The notes beneath the pieces were generated by a model. It saw only the letters and a program-made list of their open reading frames with translations. It was not told where the DNA came from and made no database searches. The translations under genes were made by a program, and so were the position numbers. Shown one piece after another: positions 11,301-20,999 of a DNA stretch of 64,000 bases (position 1 is its first letter; each line of letters opens with the position of its first letter). The stretch is from Eutypa lata (lineage: Eukaryota > Ascomycota > Sordariomycetes > Xylariales > Diatrypaceae): contig JAKULF010000010.1 in NCBI GenBank assembly GCA_022661535.1, positions 248,001 to 312,000 of the forward strand, read 5' to 3'.

Positions 11301-12618
11301 AGTGGAGATAAGAGTGAATAATGTCTTGGCCGCACATCTTCGAACTTTCCAGCTCGCGTCATCATCGTCATCGAAGCCAACATCATCCTCAAACTCATCA
11401 TCATCGTCCAATTCATCATCATCCTCTTCTTCATCCTCGTCCATATCCTCATCCTCGTCCACGGCGTAATTAGGATCAAACTTTAAGTATCGGAGGCAGG
11501 CAGCAATAGTATCGTCTGTAAATTGTCGCATTTCAGAGCCACACGACGCGAGGAATGCTTCGAGGGCAACCATGGCAGCTTCGCGCACCTCATTGAACTC
11601 GAGACTGAGCTGATCGTTACCTTCGTTAACCGCATCAAGCTGGATCTGAAGTTCCTCCTGGCTCAGAACACCCAATATCAACGGAGCAATTTGGGGCACA
11701 TGTTCGCTTAGCTGATGCGGGATCGATCGCGCTAGAGACCCTGTGATGGTGATATACAGGCGGCGCATGACAGCAGTTAGTTTGGGGTCCTTCAAAGCCT
11801 GTGAGATTCTATTAACTAGTCTCTGCAGCACCTCATCAGTCAGATATGGACCGAGAATTGCTAGAGCGACAACAGCTCTCTTCTTGACCGGAGATGGAGT
11901 TGTAGATCTCTCCAGAACAGACACAACAACATCTTGGAGCTTCTCAACTTCAAGGGGTTGTAGAAGTGTGCCATAGCAGCGGACAACCTCAATAAGGACG
12001 TCAACAGCTTCAGCACTCGGATCAGAACCATCCAGGATGCCCTTGGGGTCGCCAGCCATCTGATTATTGGCATTAGAAGCGATAGAGTAGCCGAGAATTC
12101 GAGGAATCAAGACCCGACTGATGGTATTATAGGTGTCGGTGACCTCTTTGGTGAATGGAGCACCGGGCGTAGGTCTCGGGAGAGAGGATATAGCATTGCG
12201 GAGGGCAAGAGAAGGTATTGAGTTGTCGACCGAGTTCTCGATTTTAATCATGGTCAACTTATCTAGGAGCGGGGCGACGACAGTGGAGGGGACCTTGGCG
12301 GCCAGAGGGCTGATGCTATTTCACCAGTCATATTAGTACAGTTCAATACTTTAACAAGGAGGGTGATGATGGTTCTTACCATTTGACAGCCAGATTCTGA
12401 ACCTCGCCATTTTGGTCATCTAAGGACCTTATGACGGCATCAGCTATTCTTGAAGCTGTGTTGTAATCAGTCCGGAGGAAATCTGACTTCTGGCTGGTCA
12501 AGATCTGGTTGAGATCGTTCAAGGACATGAAACGAAAATCAGGGTCGGCGTCAGTCAGTTTCGAAAGAAGCTGGTTAATGGCCGTCGGGCTCGGGTTATT
12601 GACGATTGAGGATGACAT
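8353..12618 (-). CDS. cullin-associated NEDD8-dissociated protein 1 (CAND1/TIP120)
   Basis: Four predicted exons on the minus strand: 12618-12380, 12315-9297, 9242-8904 and 8838-8353, giving about 1360 aa. Introns are 54-65 bp with GTAAG or GTATGT donors. CAND1 is a HEAT-repeat solenoid that wraps unneddylated cullin-RBX1 and exchanges substrate receptors of SCF-type ubiquitin ligases. Evidence is the N-terminal block with DPDFRFMSLNDL and NGEVQNLAVKC, many HEAT repeats, and a C-terminal TIP120 domain with ELIREVQMGPFKHQVDDGLP and SVKQEVEKQEE. The acceptor at 12316 is preferred over one six bases later because it yields VKCISPLAAKV, which fits the family. A long Asp/Glu run (about residues 365-400) forms an acidic loop, as in other CAND1 proteins. 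The length is slightly above the roughly 1230 aa of animal CAND1. Confidence 0.93.
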
Positions 12619-13979
12619 CGTGACGAGGTAGTATGGGATGAGTAGTTGCGAGAAAAGAAGTCGAGGAGTTCGGGTATGTTGGATGAATTCCTAATTCCTT
12701 TTCCCTATGTCAGCATGTCAGGTATACCACTTTGTGATGTTGGTTAAGGTAGTAGGAGAGTACTTGGAGAAGGATCAACAGATGGAATGAATGAGTTTAA
12801 CAGGAAAGTGTGAAGACGAACAGAGTGATGCGGAAGTGTGGAAGAGAAAGTTGGAAGGAAGGTAGGTAGTGTATGGGCGTTTCTAATTAGGCAGCACAAG
12901 ACAGATGACACGCAAGGCAGCGAGCAGGACAATAGGTAAGGATAACTTGGAAGGTAGGTAGAGTTTAGGGTGTGAATGAATCAATCGCGGAAGGAGAGGT
13001 CTGTAGAACAGGTACTGACCTTGACTAAGAAATGACGAAACAGAGTAAGGGAATATCACCGCAATCCTCCCAAACAACACAACATGCTTGGGATGGTAAG
13101 AAAAGAAGCTGTAGAGATATGCAGCCTCCTCATATGAAGAGTGCAGTCTGTTGTTGTTGTCGTTGTGAGGTTGGGTGAGGTCTCAAATTGAAGGTAGGAG
13201 ATGGAACCTTAAAGATTGAATGTAGGTTGGCAAGTACTGCACCTACATACCTCGTACATGTAGGTATGTAGTAACGATCAGAATGTCAATATCCAATGAC
13301 AACACAGGTGGGATGGTGGGGTAATCTCATAATCACAGAAGAGGGGCAGGGAGCTTTAGGTGCCTAATAAGGATGGTTATTGTTGGTTAGGTACTTGGTA
13401 CTTAAGCAGCGTTACCTAAAGGCGCCAATTAAAATTTAGGAACAGCCGGATTTAATCGGGCTTAAGTGATCTTAGGCTAGGGCTACTCTTTGCTGCGACA
13501 CCAATCAGGATAACATCGTATGGGATGCTTCTCTCTACATGTGCATCGTACATTAAGAAAGTACATTTCAGATACACAAGGTCTTAACTGATTGTTTAAC
13601 CTGTCTGTCAGTATACCACCTCGATTCCTGATACAAAGCCCATGTCCAAGTTAGGAATGTCGTAGGAGAAAGAAATATGTCATAATGGCATTTTCCGTCC
13701 TGCCTTTTAACAATGAGTCAGGGTATCCCCTACACACCTGACACAACGAAGAATTCCGCCAAGAAACATGTTCAATGTTTACAAATAGTATTCTAGTTGG
13801 TGAACATACGTACAATGAAAGAGTTCAACGCGAGAGACATGGATATATAAGGCCAGGCATGATGTCTTCGAGTCTCTCTCATTCCTCACATTCTTCCCAT
13901 CCACACACACGCCACATACTTACATACACATTCAAACCTTAAGTTTATTATAAAATCCAATACCCGACAGAACATCATC
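12619..13979. other. divergent promoter region with TACC/GGTA motifs
   Basis: This 1.36 kb lies between the start of the CAND1 gene (minus) and the acidic-protein gene (plus). It contains repeated GGTA/TACC words and the inverted repeat listed separately. A TATA-like GGATATATAAGG lies near 13840, about 140 bp before the plus-strand start and followed by a CT/CA-rich leader. No gene was seen. Confidence 0.6.
13243..13271. repeat. 10 bp inverted repeat, CTACATACCT/AGGTATGTAG
   Basis: Perfect 10 bp arms flank a 9 bp spacer in the divergent promoter between the CAND1 gene and the acidic-protein gene. It could be a dimeric regulator site or a chance product of the GGTA/TACC-rich sequence that recurs in this window. 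Confidence 0.6.
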
Positions 13980-14651
13980 ATGTCCGGAAACCGTGAAGAG
14001 CAAAACAAGGTCATCCCTCAGACCGCCGACCAAGGTGAGTATATGCCCGATGACGACGCAGCGCTTCTTAATGAGTGGGACATGGTAGTAGACGATGACG
14101 ACGCATCACTTCTTAATGAGTGGGACATGGTAGTAGACGATGCCGACCTCCATCTCGACAACGCCTCAGCCGCGCTTGCCGACTACTCCTTCAATCTAGC
14201 CCAAGCCCAGGCGACCCTAGGTTCGCTATCACAGCAGATGAAGGAAGCCAAGGACAGACGTGCCGCTGAGCTCCTGTGGGCATGGAGCTACCGTCTATCC
14301 GGGGACATCGCCCGCCTCTCCGAAGAAGTAAGCCGCTACGCCAGAACCCAAGAGCCTGATGTGAGCGCCTTGTCTATTATCCTACCTAGTAAGCTCAACC
14401 GTTGTCTTTTCCGTGCGAACCATAACAAAAAGGAGTGTAAGATTGTAGCCGCCAAGTTGGACGATATCCTCGGTACGACCGGTTTTGAATCGTGGCGGCT
14501 TTCCGGCGAGGAGTTGGATCGCCTAGTCGCGAACTGGCAGGTTAGCTGGGACCTCCTGAAGTCGGAGGTTGTTTTTGGTACTCGTGCCAAGGCCGCTCTT
14601 CTTCAATGTCTCGAGGTCATCGAAACTGAAAAGAAGACTGAGAAGGCGTAA
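13980..14651 (+). CDS. acidic protein with internal 15-residue duplication
   Basis: A single-exon frame of 223 aa. Residues about 24-53 are two near-identical 15-residue units (DDAALLNEWDMVVDD, then the same with Ser for the second Ala). The rest is helix-rich, with an Ala/Leu/Gln-rich region (about 55-85) that may form a coiled coil and a basic Lys/Glu C-terminus. There is no signal peptide and no membrane segment, so it is probably intracellular. A TATA-like element lies about 140 bp upstream with a CT/CA-rich leader, which supports expression. I do not recognise a family. The LNEWDMV unit, with acidic flanks and bulky hydrophobics, resembles generic acidic interaction or activation segments, but that is only inference. 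Confidence 0.68.
   Translation: MSGNREEQNKVIPQTADQGEYMPDDDAALLNEWDMVVDDDDASLLNEWDMVVDDADLHLDNASAALADYSFNLAQAQATLGSLSQQMKEAKDRRAAELLWAWSYRLSGDIARLSEEVSRYARTQEPDVSALSIILPSKLNRCLFRANHNKKECKIVAAKLDDILGTTGFESWRLSGEELDRLVANWQVSWDLLKSEVVFGTRAKAALLQCLEVIETEKKTEKA
14064..14153 (+). repeat. 45 bp tandem duplication inside a coding region
   Basis: Two direct 45 bp copies, almost identical at the nucleotide level (differences only at the Ala/Ser codon and nearby third positions), encode the two 15-residue acidic units. The near identity points to a recent in-frame duplication. Confidence 0.85.
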
Positions 14652-15181
14652 GTACTTGCTAGATTGCTGTTTGTTCATCGATGAATTTCGTAAATGTAGA
14701 AGCGAAAAAGTATTACATCGCTATATTAACCTTACATAAGTAGAACTGAATATACCCTTCAATAACGTCGTACAAAACTCCTATAGTCTTGTTAAACACC
14801 CATGTCAGTGATATATTATCGTCAATAGATTCCGCCGTACTCCATCCTATCCTCATTTAAGAAAGTTTGCTTGCTGTATTGCGGTGAGCTCATGGCGTCA
14901 ATGAACGTAGTTGTATCTAGTTTCAAAAAGTGTGGGAAATATATTGAAGACGGATGATGAGAAAATATACATTATTATTTGAATGTTTGGCCTCTATTGT
15001 CTACCTGGGACCATCATTAGACACGTCTTTAGACACCTCATATGTCACGATGCACACATCTACGTTCTTCCAAATATCATATTAATCAGTGAGACATGAA
15101 GGAGACATGTTGTTGAAGTCCATTCCCAGCAATTATGATATAAAAGAATGCCCTCGATAAACAGATCTTATCCTATTGCAG
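14652..15181. other. convergent intergenic region
   Basis: About 530 bp between the 3' end of the acidic-protein gene and the 3' end of the PaiB-like gene. It is AT-rich and presumably carries both poly(A) signals. No gene was seen. Confidence 0.6.
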
Positions 15182-15949
15182 CTACGCCTTTTTGGCATCC
15201 TTAAGATCACCGCGCTCTTTCACTAATCCCGACATCTGAGCCCCTATTTCACCTTGAAGCCTACCGAAACCCTTGATAACACCCTCCCGATCTCCCTTGC
15301 GCAACTCCTGGCTCATCTTGAACTTTCCCTCCAACCGCTCGATGGAAATCTCGATCCCGATGATGTTCTTCCGCAGCAGCTCAACGTAATTCTCGGGCGC
15401 ATCGGTCACCTTCCACGGGCCTGGTTTGTCAACGCCCGTGTATCCCATGATGGACGTCTCGGCGTACTGAGACAGGTCGTGGATCTGCTTCGACAGGAAA
15501 TCCTTCGACTCGTCGGACTTGGAGTCGTAGTATACCCTCGCGCGTCCATAGGCTTGTGCTGCTGCGTAGTTCCAAGTCGGCACCACTTTGCCGCTATCGG
15601 GCTTGGTCTCGGTGTAGAACTTCGGCGTGACATAGTGATGGATAGGGGAGTTGAAGAGGATTAGAACCTCCTGCTCAAGGCATCCAGCGTTTCCCTGAGG
15701 TCCGGATTCTAATGAGTCGATTATGGCTTTAGCTTGCGGATTCTGTCGGGCGATATGGCATCTCAAGACTCCTAACTCGGTCTCACTACTCTCATCCTGG
15801 ACGTCCAAAACGAAAGGGATGTGGCTGGACTGAATCAGGGGATAGGTGGAAGAGGAAATAGCCGTTGTTAAAATACCGAGGGGATTCTCGCGTATCAGTT
15901 CCCGTAGCATGGGAATTGTTGCATCGGCATGAACGTCCCGGAGATGCAT
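15182..15949 (-). CDS. PaiB-like FMN-binding split-barrel protein
   Basis: An intronless 255 aa frame on the minus strand, opening with MHLRDVHAD. It belongs to the PaiB/FMN_bind_2 family, which adopts a flavin-binding split barrel. In Bacillus subtilis PaiB is a regulator encoded in an operon with the acetyltransferase PaiA. Diagnostic pieces are NPLGILTTAI near the N-terminus, the SSHIPFVLD strand, HIARQNPQ, a SPIHHYVTPKFY segment and the highly characteristic VVPTWNYAAAQAYGRARV block. The C-terminal IIGIEISIERLEGKFKMSQ region is also family-typical. The length is slightly above the bacterial roughly 205 aa because of a longer C-terminal Lys/Glu tail. The neighbouring gene, transcribed away from it, encodes a PaiA-like acetyltransferase. 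The function in fungi is uncertain: it may be a flavin-dependent enzyme rather than a repressor. Confidence 0.88.
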   Translation of the reverse strand: MHLRDVHADATIPMLRELIRENPLGILTTAISSSTYPLIQSSHIPFVLDVQDESSETELGVLRCHIARQNPQAKAIIDSLESGPQGNAGCLEQEVLILFNSPIHHYVTPKFYTETKPDSGKVVPTWNYAAAQAYGRARVYYDSKSDESKDFLSKQIHDLSQYAETSIMGYTGVDKPGPWKVTDAPENYVELLRKNIIGIEISIERLEGKFKMSQELRKGDREGVIKGFGRLQGEIGAQMSGLVKERGDLKDAKKA

Positions 15950-16573
15950 GGTTGAAGTCCTGGAAGATTAATAAAAATAGTATTGAGTTAGAAGTGCAAC
16001 ACCGAAAATCCGCTTAATTATTACTTTGATATTCAAGTTCCTTGTGTCTTTTAAATAATTAGGAACATCTCGAATTTAGTAGTCAAGTATTCCACGGAGA
16101 TGTAGATATCAACTGATTGTCTATAAGCGGGCTTCAGATATCAAGATTCGACCAGTTAGATGTTTTCAATTAATACCTACCCCATTACCAATCGCATAGC
16201 ACTTCCAATTTTGGAAAAAGCGCCAACTAGTTGTTAGTCTTCCCGTTCGGCTTGTCTTTGACAGAGTATTTCTTGCGCCCTTGAAACGACATCCAAAGAT
16301 CTAGATCCACCAAAACAAGCTAAATGACTAACAACCGTCGAGTCAGTTCTACGACATGCTGCCGTTATGAAAATGAAAAAGGCGAAAAAACTCTCTCGAA
16401 TTCGGGGGAAATTGACGGACGCTCTCTTCGGAGTCACGATGAAGAACAACGTCTATCTAATCTAGATCCCGACTCTATTACATACATCTGACCTTAGTAC
16501 TTCACACTTGTTCTTCGAGGGTAGCAATTCTTTGGAATCAAACCCTTGGCACTTCATATAGTTACCACCCAAC
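15950..16573. other. shared promoter between PaiB-like and PaiA-like genes
   Basis: A 624 bp divergent intergenic region that must contain both promoters. It is AT-rich with no clear TATA consensus and no convincing inverted repeat. A 71-codon minus-strand open frame (16234-16449) has no supporting features. Confidence 0.6.
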
Positions 16574-17116
16574 ATGGCCATCTCTCCTCCCCAAGCACCA
16601 ACAGCGTTACGCCAGGCCCGGCACGAAGACGCAGCCGATGTCGCCGCTCTCGGGTCCCACGTGTTTGCGGTTACGTTCGGCCACTCACTACCATCGCGGG
16701 ATCTGAATGAATACCTAGAAGAGTCCTACAGCGTCGCAGCGATTACCAAGGACATCGCAGATCCCAACTGCGATATGATTGTTGCAACGAGTCCAGAAGG
16801 CGCGATTATCGGCTTTGCGCAATTGACCCGGGGCACCAGCGAGCCCTGCATTGCCGACCTGCAAAGCAAGATAGAATTGCAGAGGTTATACGTCCATCCC
16901 AGCCATCACGGAAAGGGCATCGGTAACATCCTGGCCAACAAACTGGAAGATATAGCTAGAGAGCAGGGGTTCGCACATATGTGGCTTGGAGTTTGGGAGG
17001 AGAACTATAAGGCTCAGAGGGTATACGAAAAACTGGGGTATCGTATGGTGGGAGATCACGATTTTGTCATGGGAGACACTGCGCAGACGGATCATATCAT
17101 GGTGAAACCCCTCTGA
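16574..17116 (+). CDS. PaiA-like GNAT N-acetyltransferase
   Basis: An intronless 180 aa frame. The GNAT fold moves an acetyl group from acetyl-CoA to an amine. The acetyl-CoA-binding motif A is clear: IELQRLYVHPS, then HHGKGIGN (the Q/R-x-x-G-x-G/A loop), at about residues 98-121. The following WLGVWEENYKAQRVYEKLGY and the end MGDTAQTDHIMVKPL match the arrangement of bacterial PaiA, a spermidine/spermine acetyltransferase, more closely than generic GNATs. A polyamine or related small amine is therefore the likeliest substrate (inference). It has no signal peptide, so it is cytosolic or nuclear. The divergent neighbour is a PaiB-like protein, the same partner as in bacteria. Confidence 0.87.
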   Translation: MAISPPQAPTALRQARHEDAADVAALGSHVFAVTFGHSLPSRDLNEYLEESYSVAAITKDIADPNCDMIVATSPEGAIIGFAQLTRGTSEPCIADLQSKIELQRLYVHPSHHGKGIGNILANKLEDIAREQGFAHMWLGVWEENYKAQRVYEKLGYRMVGDHDFVMGDTAQTDHIMVKPL

Positions 17117-18152
17117 AAAGAGTTGGATTTCTGCTTTTCGCCGATAGGGAATCCATCACTGAGATTGCCTCCTTTCCCCTTTTCCTATCCTGGAAGAACA
17201 CGTTCAGTATCTGATAAAAGCGGTGGGGAGGAGCTAGGGTGGCCTAGAGGTCAACTATAATGTCATTGACGAAGGGATCCGAGCTGCTCAATATGATCAG
17301 CTCACAGACTTCATCTATTTGCATATCATATGCTGCTAAACATTAATAGGCATATTAGCTGTAATTGTCTTGGGAAAAGGGGGCGGCGTTGTTGAGGAAT
17401 ATGATAGAAAGATAGAGTACAACTATAGAACGGGGTAACGAAGCGAGGTCTTAAAGAAATCATAATATAACTTAACTTACTGTTAAAAACATACCCCTCG
17501 ATATATATACTTCGTCAACATGGTTTTTTCAACACAAGCCATTATTAGGAAAACTTTGGGCCAAGCGTGGGGATTATCTTCATTATTTTTATGCATTTGG
17601 GGTCTTAAGGTTGTATGTCGATTAGGTGGGGGTCACAAGTCCGAGGGCCCCTAAGTATCATCAAGCCACTTGCCTGGTACGTAACCACCATACGTCGAGG
17701 GCAGGCGCTACTTTCATAGCAGTCTGGATAGTACAAATAACGTATTTAAGTTGAACTGCACAGCGCGCTTACATAATAATAACAACAACAACATCATCAA
17801 TATCAATCAAATCACCTTACCCGCCCCTCCAAATATATATTAGATCTTCCCTGTCCAGGTATCTCGGTGCCATCATATAAGTCTCTAGATCCCGTATAGT
17901 GCTGATTGGCTGAGCCTGGCTACATGAATCTGACATCACGAGATCCCCGCAATCCTCCCCGGATGTCTCACTTGAACTAGAACAAGGATTGTGAACCTAT
18001 CGGCCCGTTAGCAGAACATACATTGACCGGAAGGATTTTTAAAAAGCAAGAGAGGAGAAGAGTGTCTCTTCTTAAGAACTATGGGTTTTCCACTTCCAGG
18101 CCTTTGTTGGCATTCAAAACATCACATCCTGATACCTAGCTGATTAGGGACA
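17117..18152. other. intergenic, no gene seen
   Basis: About 1 kb, AT-rich, with short CAA/CAT runs near 17775-17815 and TATA-like AAATATATATTAG near 17832. The last 100 bp forms the leader of the GMC oxidoreductase gene. Confidence 0.55.
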
Positions 18153-20055
18153 ATGAAGCTTCTTTCCTCTAAGTTGCTGCTCGCCTGGGGCGCCATTGCA
18201 AGATGCGAGACATTCGACTATGTCATTGCCGGTGCGGGGACTTGTGGCTTGGTGCTTGCGAACCGACTTTCCGAGGACCCGAATGTGCGAGTCGCGGTGA
18301 TAGAAGTTGGCGACGATGTACGAGATAACCCAAATGTCACCGCTATCACGGGGTTTGGGACCGCACTGAACACTCCAATCGCTTGGAAATATCATACTGT
18401 CCCTCAGACTGGAGCAGGTAATAAATCTATTGCCTATTCTGGTGGTAAAGCAATAGGCGGTACGACTACTATCAACGGTGAATCTCTCTCTCTACCTTCA
18501 TTTCATCCTAGTCCGAGTGCTGAACCGATCACATAGGCATGACGTATATCCGGGGAGATAAAGCCGAGTTCGATGCTTGGGAATCATTTGGAAACCCGGG
18601 TTGGAGCTGGGATACACTCTATCCCTACTTTAAGAAGGTCGAGCAATTCACCCCTCCAACTACAGCTCAGACTGACGTTGGTGCTTCTTACGACGCCAAA
18701 TATCATGGTGATAGCGGTCTTTTGAAGACTGGCTTCCCATTCCAATTGATAAATGGGTCGTTTAACCACCTTGTTGAATCGACATGGGAAAACCTGGGAT
18801 ATTCTGTCAATCCCGACATCAACAGCGGAGACGTGCACGGATTCAGTGTGTGGCCACAAACGCTCGACCGAGACGCCAATATCCGCGAGGATGCTGCGCG
18901 GGCATTTCTGCATCCCGTTGAACATAGGCCAAACCTGTTCATCATACAAGGGACAGTGAAGAGGATTATATGGGGGAATTACTCTGGCGATGTTACTGCT
19001 GATGGGTTTGAATATCTGACACCAGATTATCAAACTGTCACAATTAGCGCGTCAAAAGAAGTGATATTGTCTGCTGGGGCATTAAGGACGCCACTCATAC
19101 TCGAGCTATCTGGTATTGGAAACCCAAGGTGAGTAACAGAATGGAGCCATATGGACGACGTTAACATTACGCAGCATTCTCTCTGAACATGACATTGCAA
19201 CAACAGTAGAGCTCCCTGGAGTAGGTGAAAACCTTCAAGACCAACCGAACGTGTTCCTCGTCTCTTCAAGCAAGATGAACGCAACCGGAGCCATGACCCC
19301 ATACGCCACGTTCGTTAATGCATACGATCTATTCGGCAATGAGACCGCCTCCATAGCAGCCTCTACTAACGCAAGTCTGTCAAAATGGGCTCTCACGGTT
19401 TCAGAGGCAAGCAAAGGTGCCGTCAGCCCGCAAGTACTAGAGAGGCTCTACAGGATCCAGCACGACTTGATTTTCAAGGAAAATGTCACGGTCGCCGAAA
19501 CGCTCACCGGCGCCAGTGGAACCAGTGTCTTCTCCTCGTTCTGGCTTCTTCTGCCATTCTCAAGAGGTAGTGTCCATCTGACGCAAGCCGAGGCAATCAA
19601 CCACCCTGCAATCGACCCCAAATTCTTCTTAATAGACTTCGACCTTTCTACGCAGATCGGTATTAGTCGCTTGTCTCAGAAACTTTGGTATACAGCACCT
19701 CTAGATAGTCTAGTTTTATCCAGCGAGGCTCCCAATTTGCCCCTTAACGCAACGGATGCTCAATGGATATCGTATTTCAACACAAGCTGTTAGTTCACCT
19801 GTTCGATATGTCTTACTAGACTGCTGATGATTTCTTCTAGTTACTACCTCGAACAACCACCCCGTTGGGACGGCTTCAATGATGTCCCGAGAGCTGGGAG
19901 GAGTTGTAGATCCAACGTTGAAGGTCTACGGCACGAAGAATGTACGGGTGGTCGATGCCTCCGTGATACCTTTCCAGGTAAGCGGGCATCTGACTGCGAC
20001 GCTTTATGCTGTTGCGGAGAGAACATCTGAGATCATCAGAGATAGTTGGCAGTAG
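18153..20055 (+). CDS. secreted GMC oxidoreductase (aryl-alcohol/glucose-oxidase type)
   Basis: Four predicted exons: 18153-18477, 18537-19128, 19175-19788 and 19841-20055, giving about 581 aa. Introns are 59, 46 and 52 bp, and every junction restores frame and family sequence (NG/MTYIRGD, GNP/SILSEHD, NTS/FTTSNNHP). FAD-dependent GMC enzymes oxidise alcohols or sugars and, in oxidases, release H2O2. Evidence: a signal peptide (MKLLSSKLLLAWGAIA), the Rossmann FAD motif VIAGAGTCGLVLANRL with E at the strand end (IEVG), the GMC signature around GGKAIGGTTTING, and a C-terminal catalytic pair, with one His in NHPVGTASM and one His in VSGHLTATLYAVAERTS. Several N-x-S/T sites fit secretion. It is the first gene of the 18-30 kb accessory block and may supply H2O2 for lignocellulose attack together with the AA9 enzyme elsewhere in the window. 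Confidence 0.9.
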
Positions 20056-20999
20056 GTAGTTCATCGGGTTCTCAAATTGGGGAAAACAAGGGGGACAGAA
20101 GTATACGGAACCGAACAAACAATCACCGGGGTAATTGGCCAGTACCTGGTATATGTTGCCTAGCCCGACTGTACCTACGTTATAGACATTACCAGTAATG
20201 ATTAAATAGTAGTTAGTAGTTTGATAGCAAAGTAGCTGGGAACCTTCCATATGTGGTGTAGTATTGAGTGTTATTGACACAAACCCCCTTTTCCCCTACT
20301 ATCAGGTAAAGTATGGTATAAATGAGGCTTCACTTGGTAGGGACGGGGAAAGTATGCGCTGGGGTCGAGTCCCGGTTTACCTTCTTTTCTTCTTCTTTTA
20401 GAGTTCGGATTCATTTCACTTAAAAACAGGTTCATAGCATTTGAATCCGTTATAGACACCTGATATGTTACATTTAAGATATCCGACCAAGACGTTTAGC
20501 CTCGATTCTCGGACCTCGTTCGGCCAAATATTTATGGGGTCGGCAGAGCGTTCCATCTGGGGTTAAAACCCACGATTCCGGGGACTTTCCCGGGGGTTTA
20601 AGTGGCATCCGGGCATGCAATTGGCTGCCCCCGCTTCGCTATGTGGGCCTCTAGCACGTGGTAGTCACGATGTCTCGAAGTACCCGGGTGATGGGCCTGA
20701 GTCGGTTCCTCCGCAAAACGCTCTGCATTGCCCCGATGGAGATGCCCTAAGAACACTACTAGTAAATCCGGCATCGTCACGTGTGGGGTATGGATGGGGA
20801 ACTCTTCGAAATCCGGGCTGGTGGTGAGTTAGTAACAAGTTAGCGACGGGGTGCGATCGGGAATGGTAGAGGAGGTCGGATAGGGAGCTCGGTAATTAGA
20901 TATAAATACATGAATCAGAGGTATCTCGTGCGACATCTTTCCCCAACTTCTGGGATCTCCTCTAAGACCAATTACTGTGAGCCCTTAACTCTGCCAATC
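20056..20999. other. intergenic promoter of the Sde182-like gene
   Basis: About 940 bp. A TATA-like AGATATAAATAC lies near 20898, 100 bp upstream of the chosen start. GTGGGG near 20781 fits the degenerate CreA/Mig1 core SYGGRG, but one short hit is weak evidence. No gene was seen. Confidence 0.5.
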
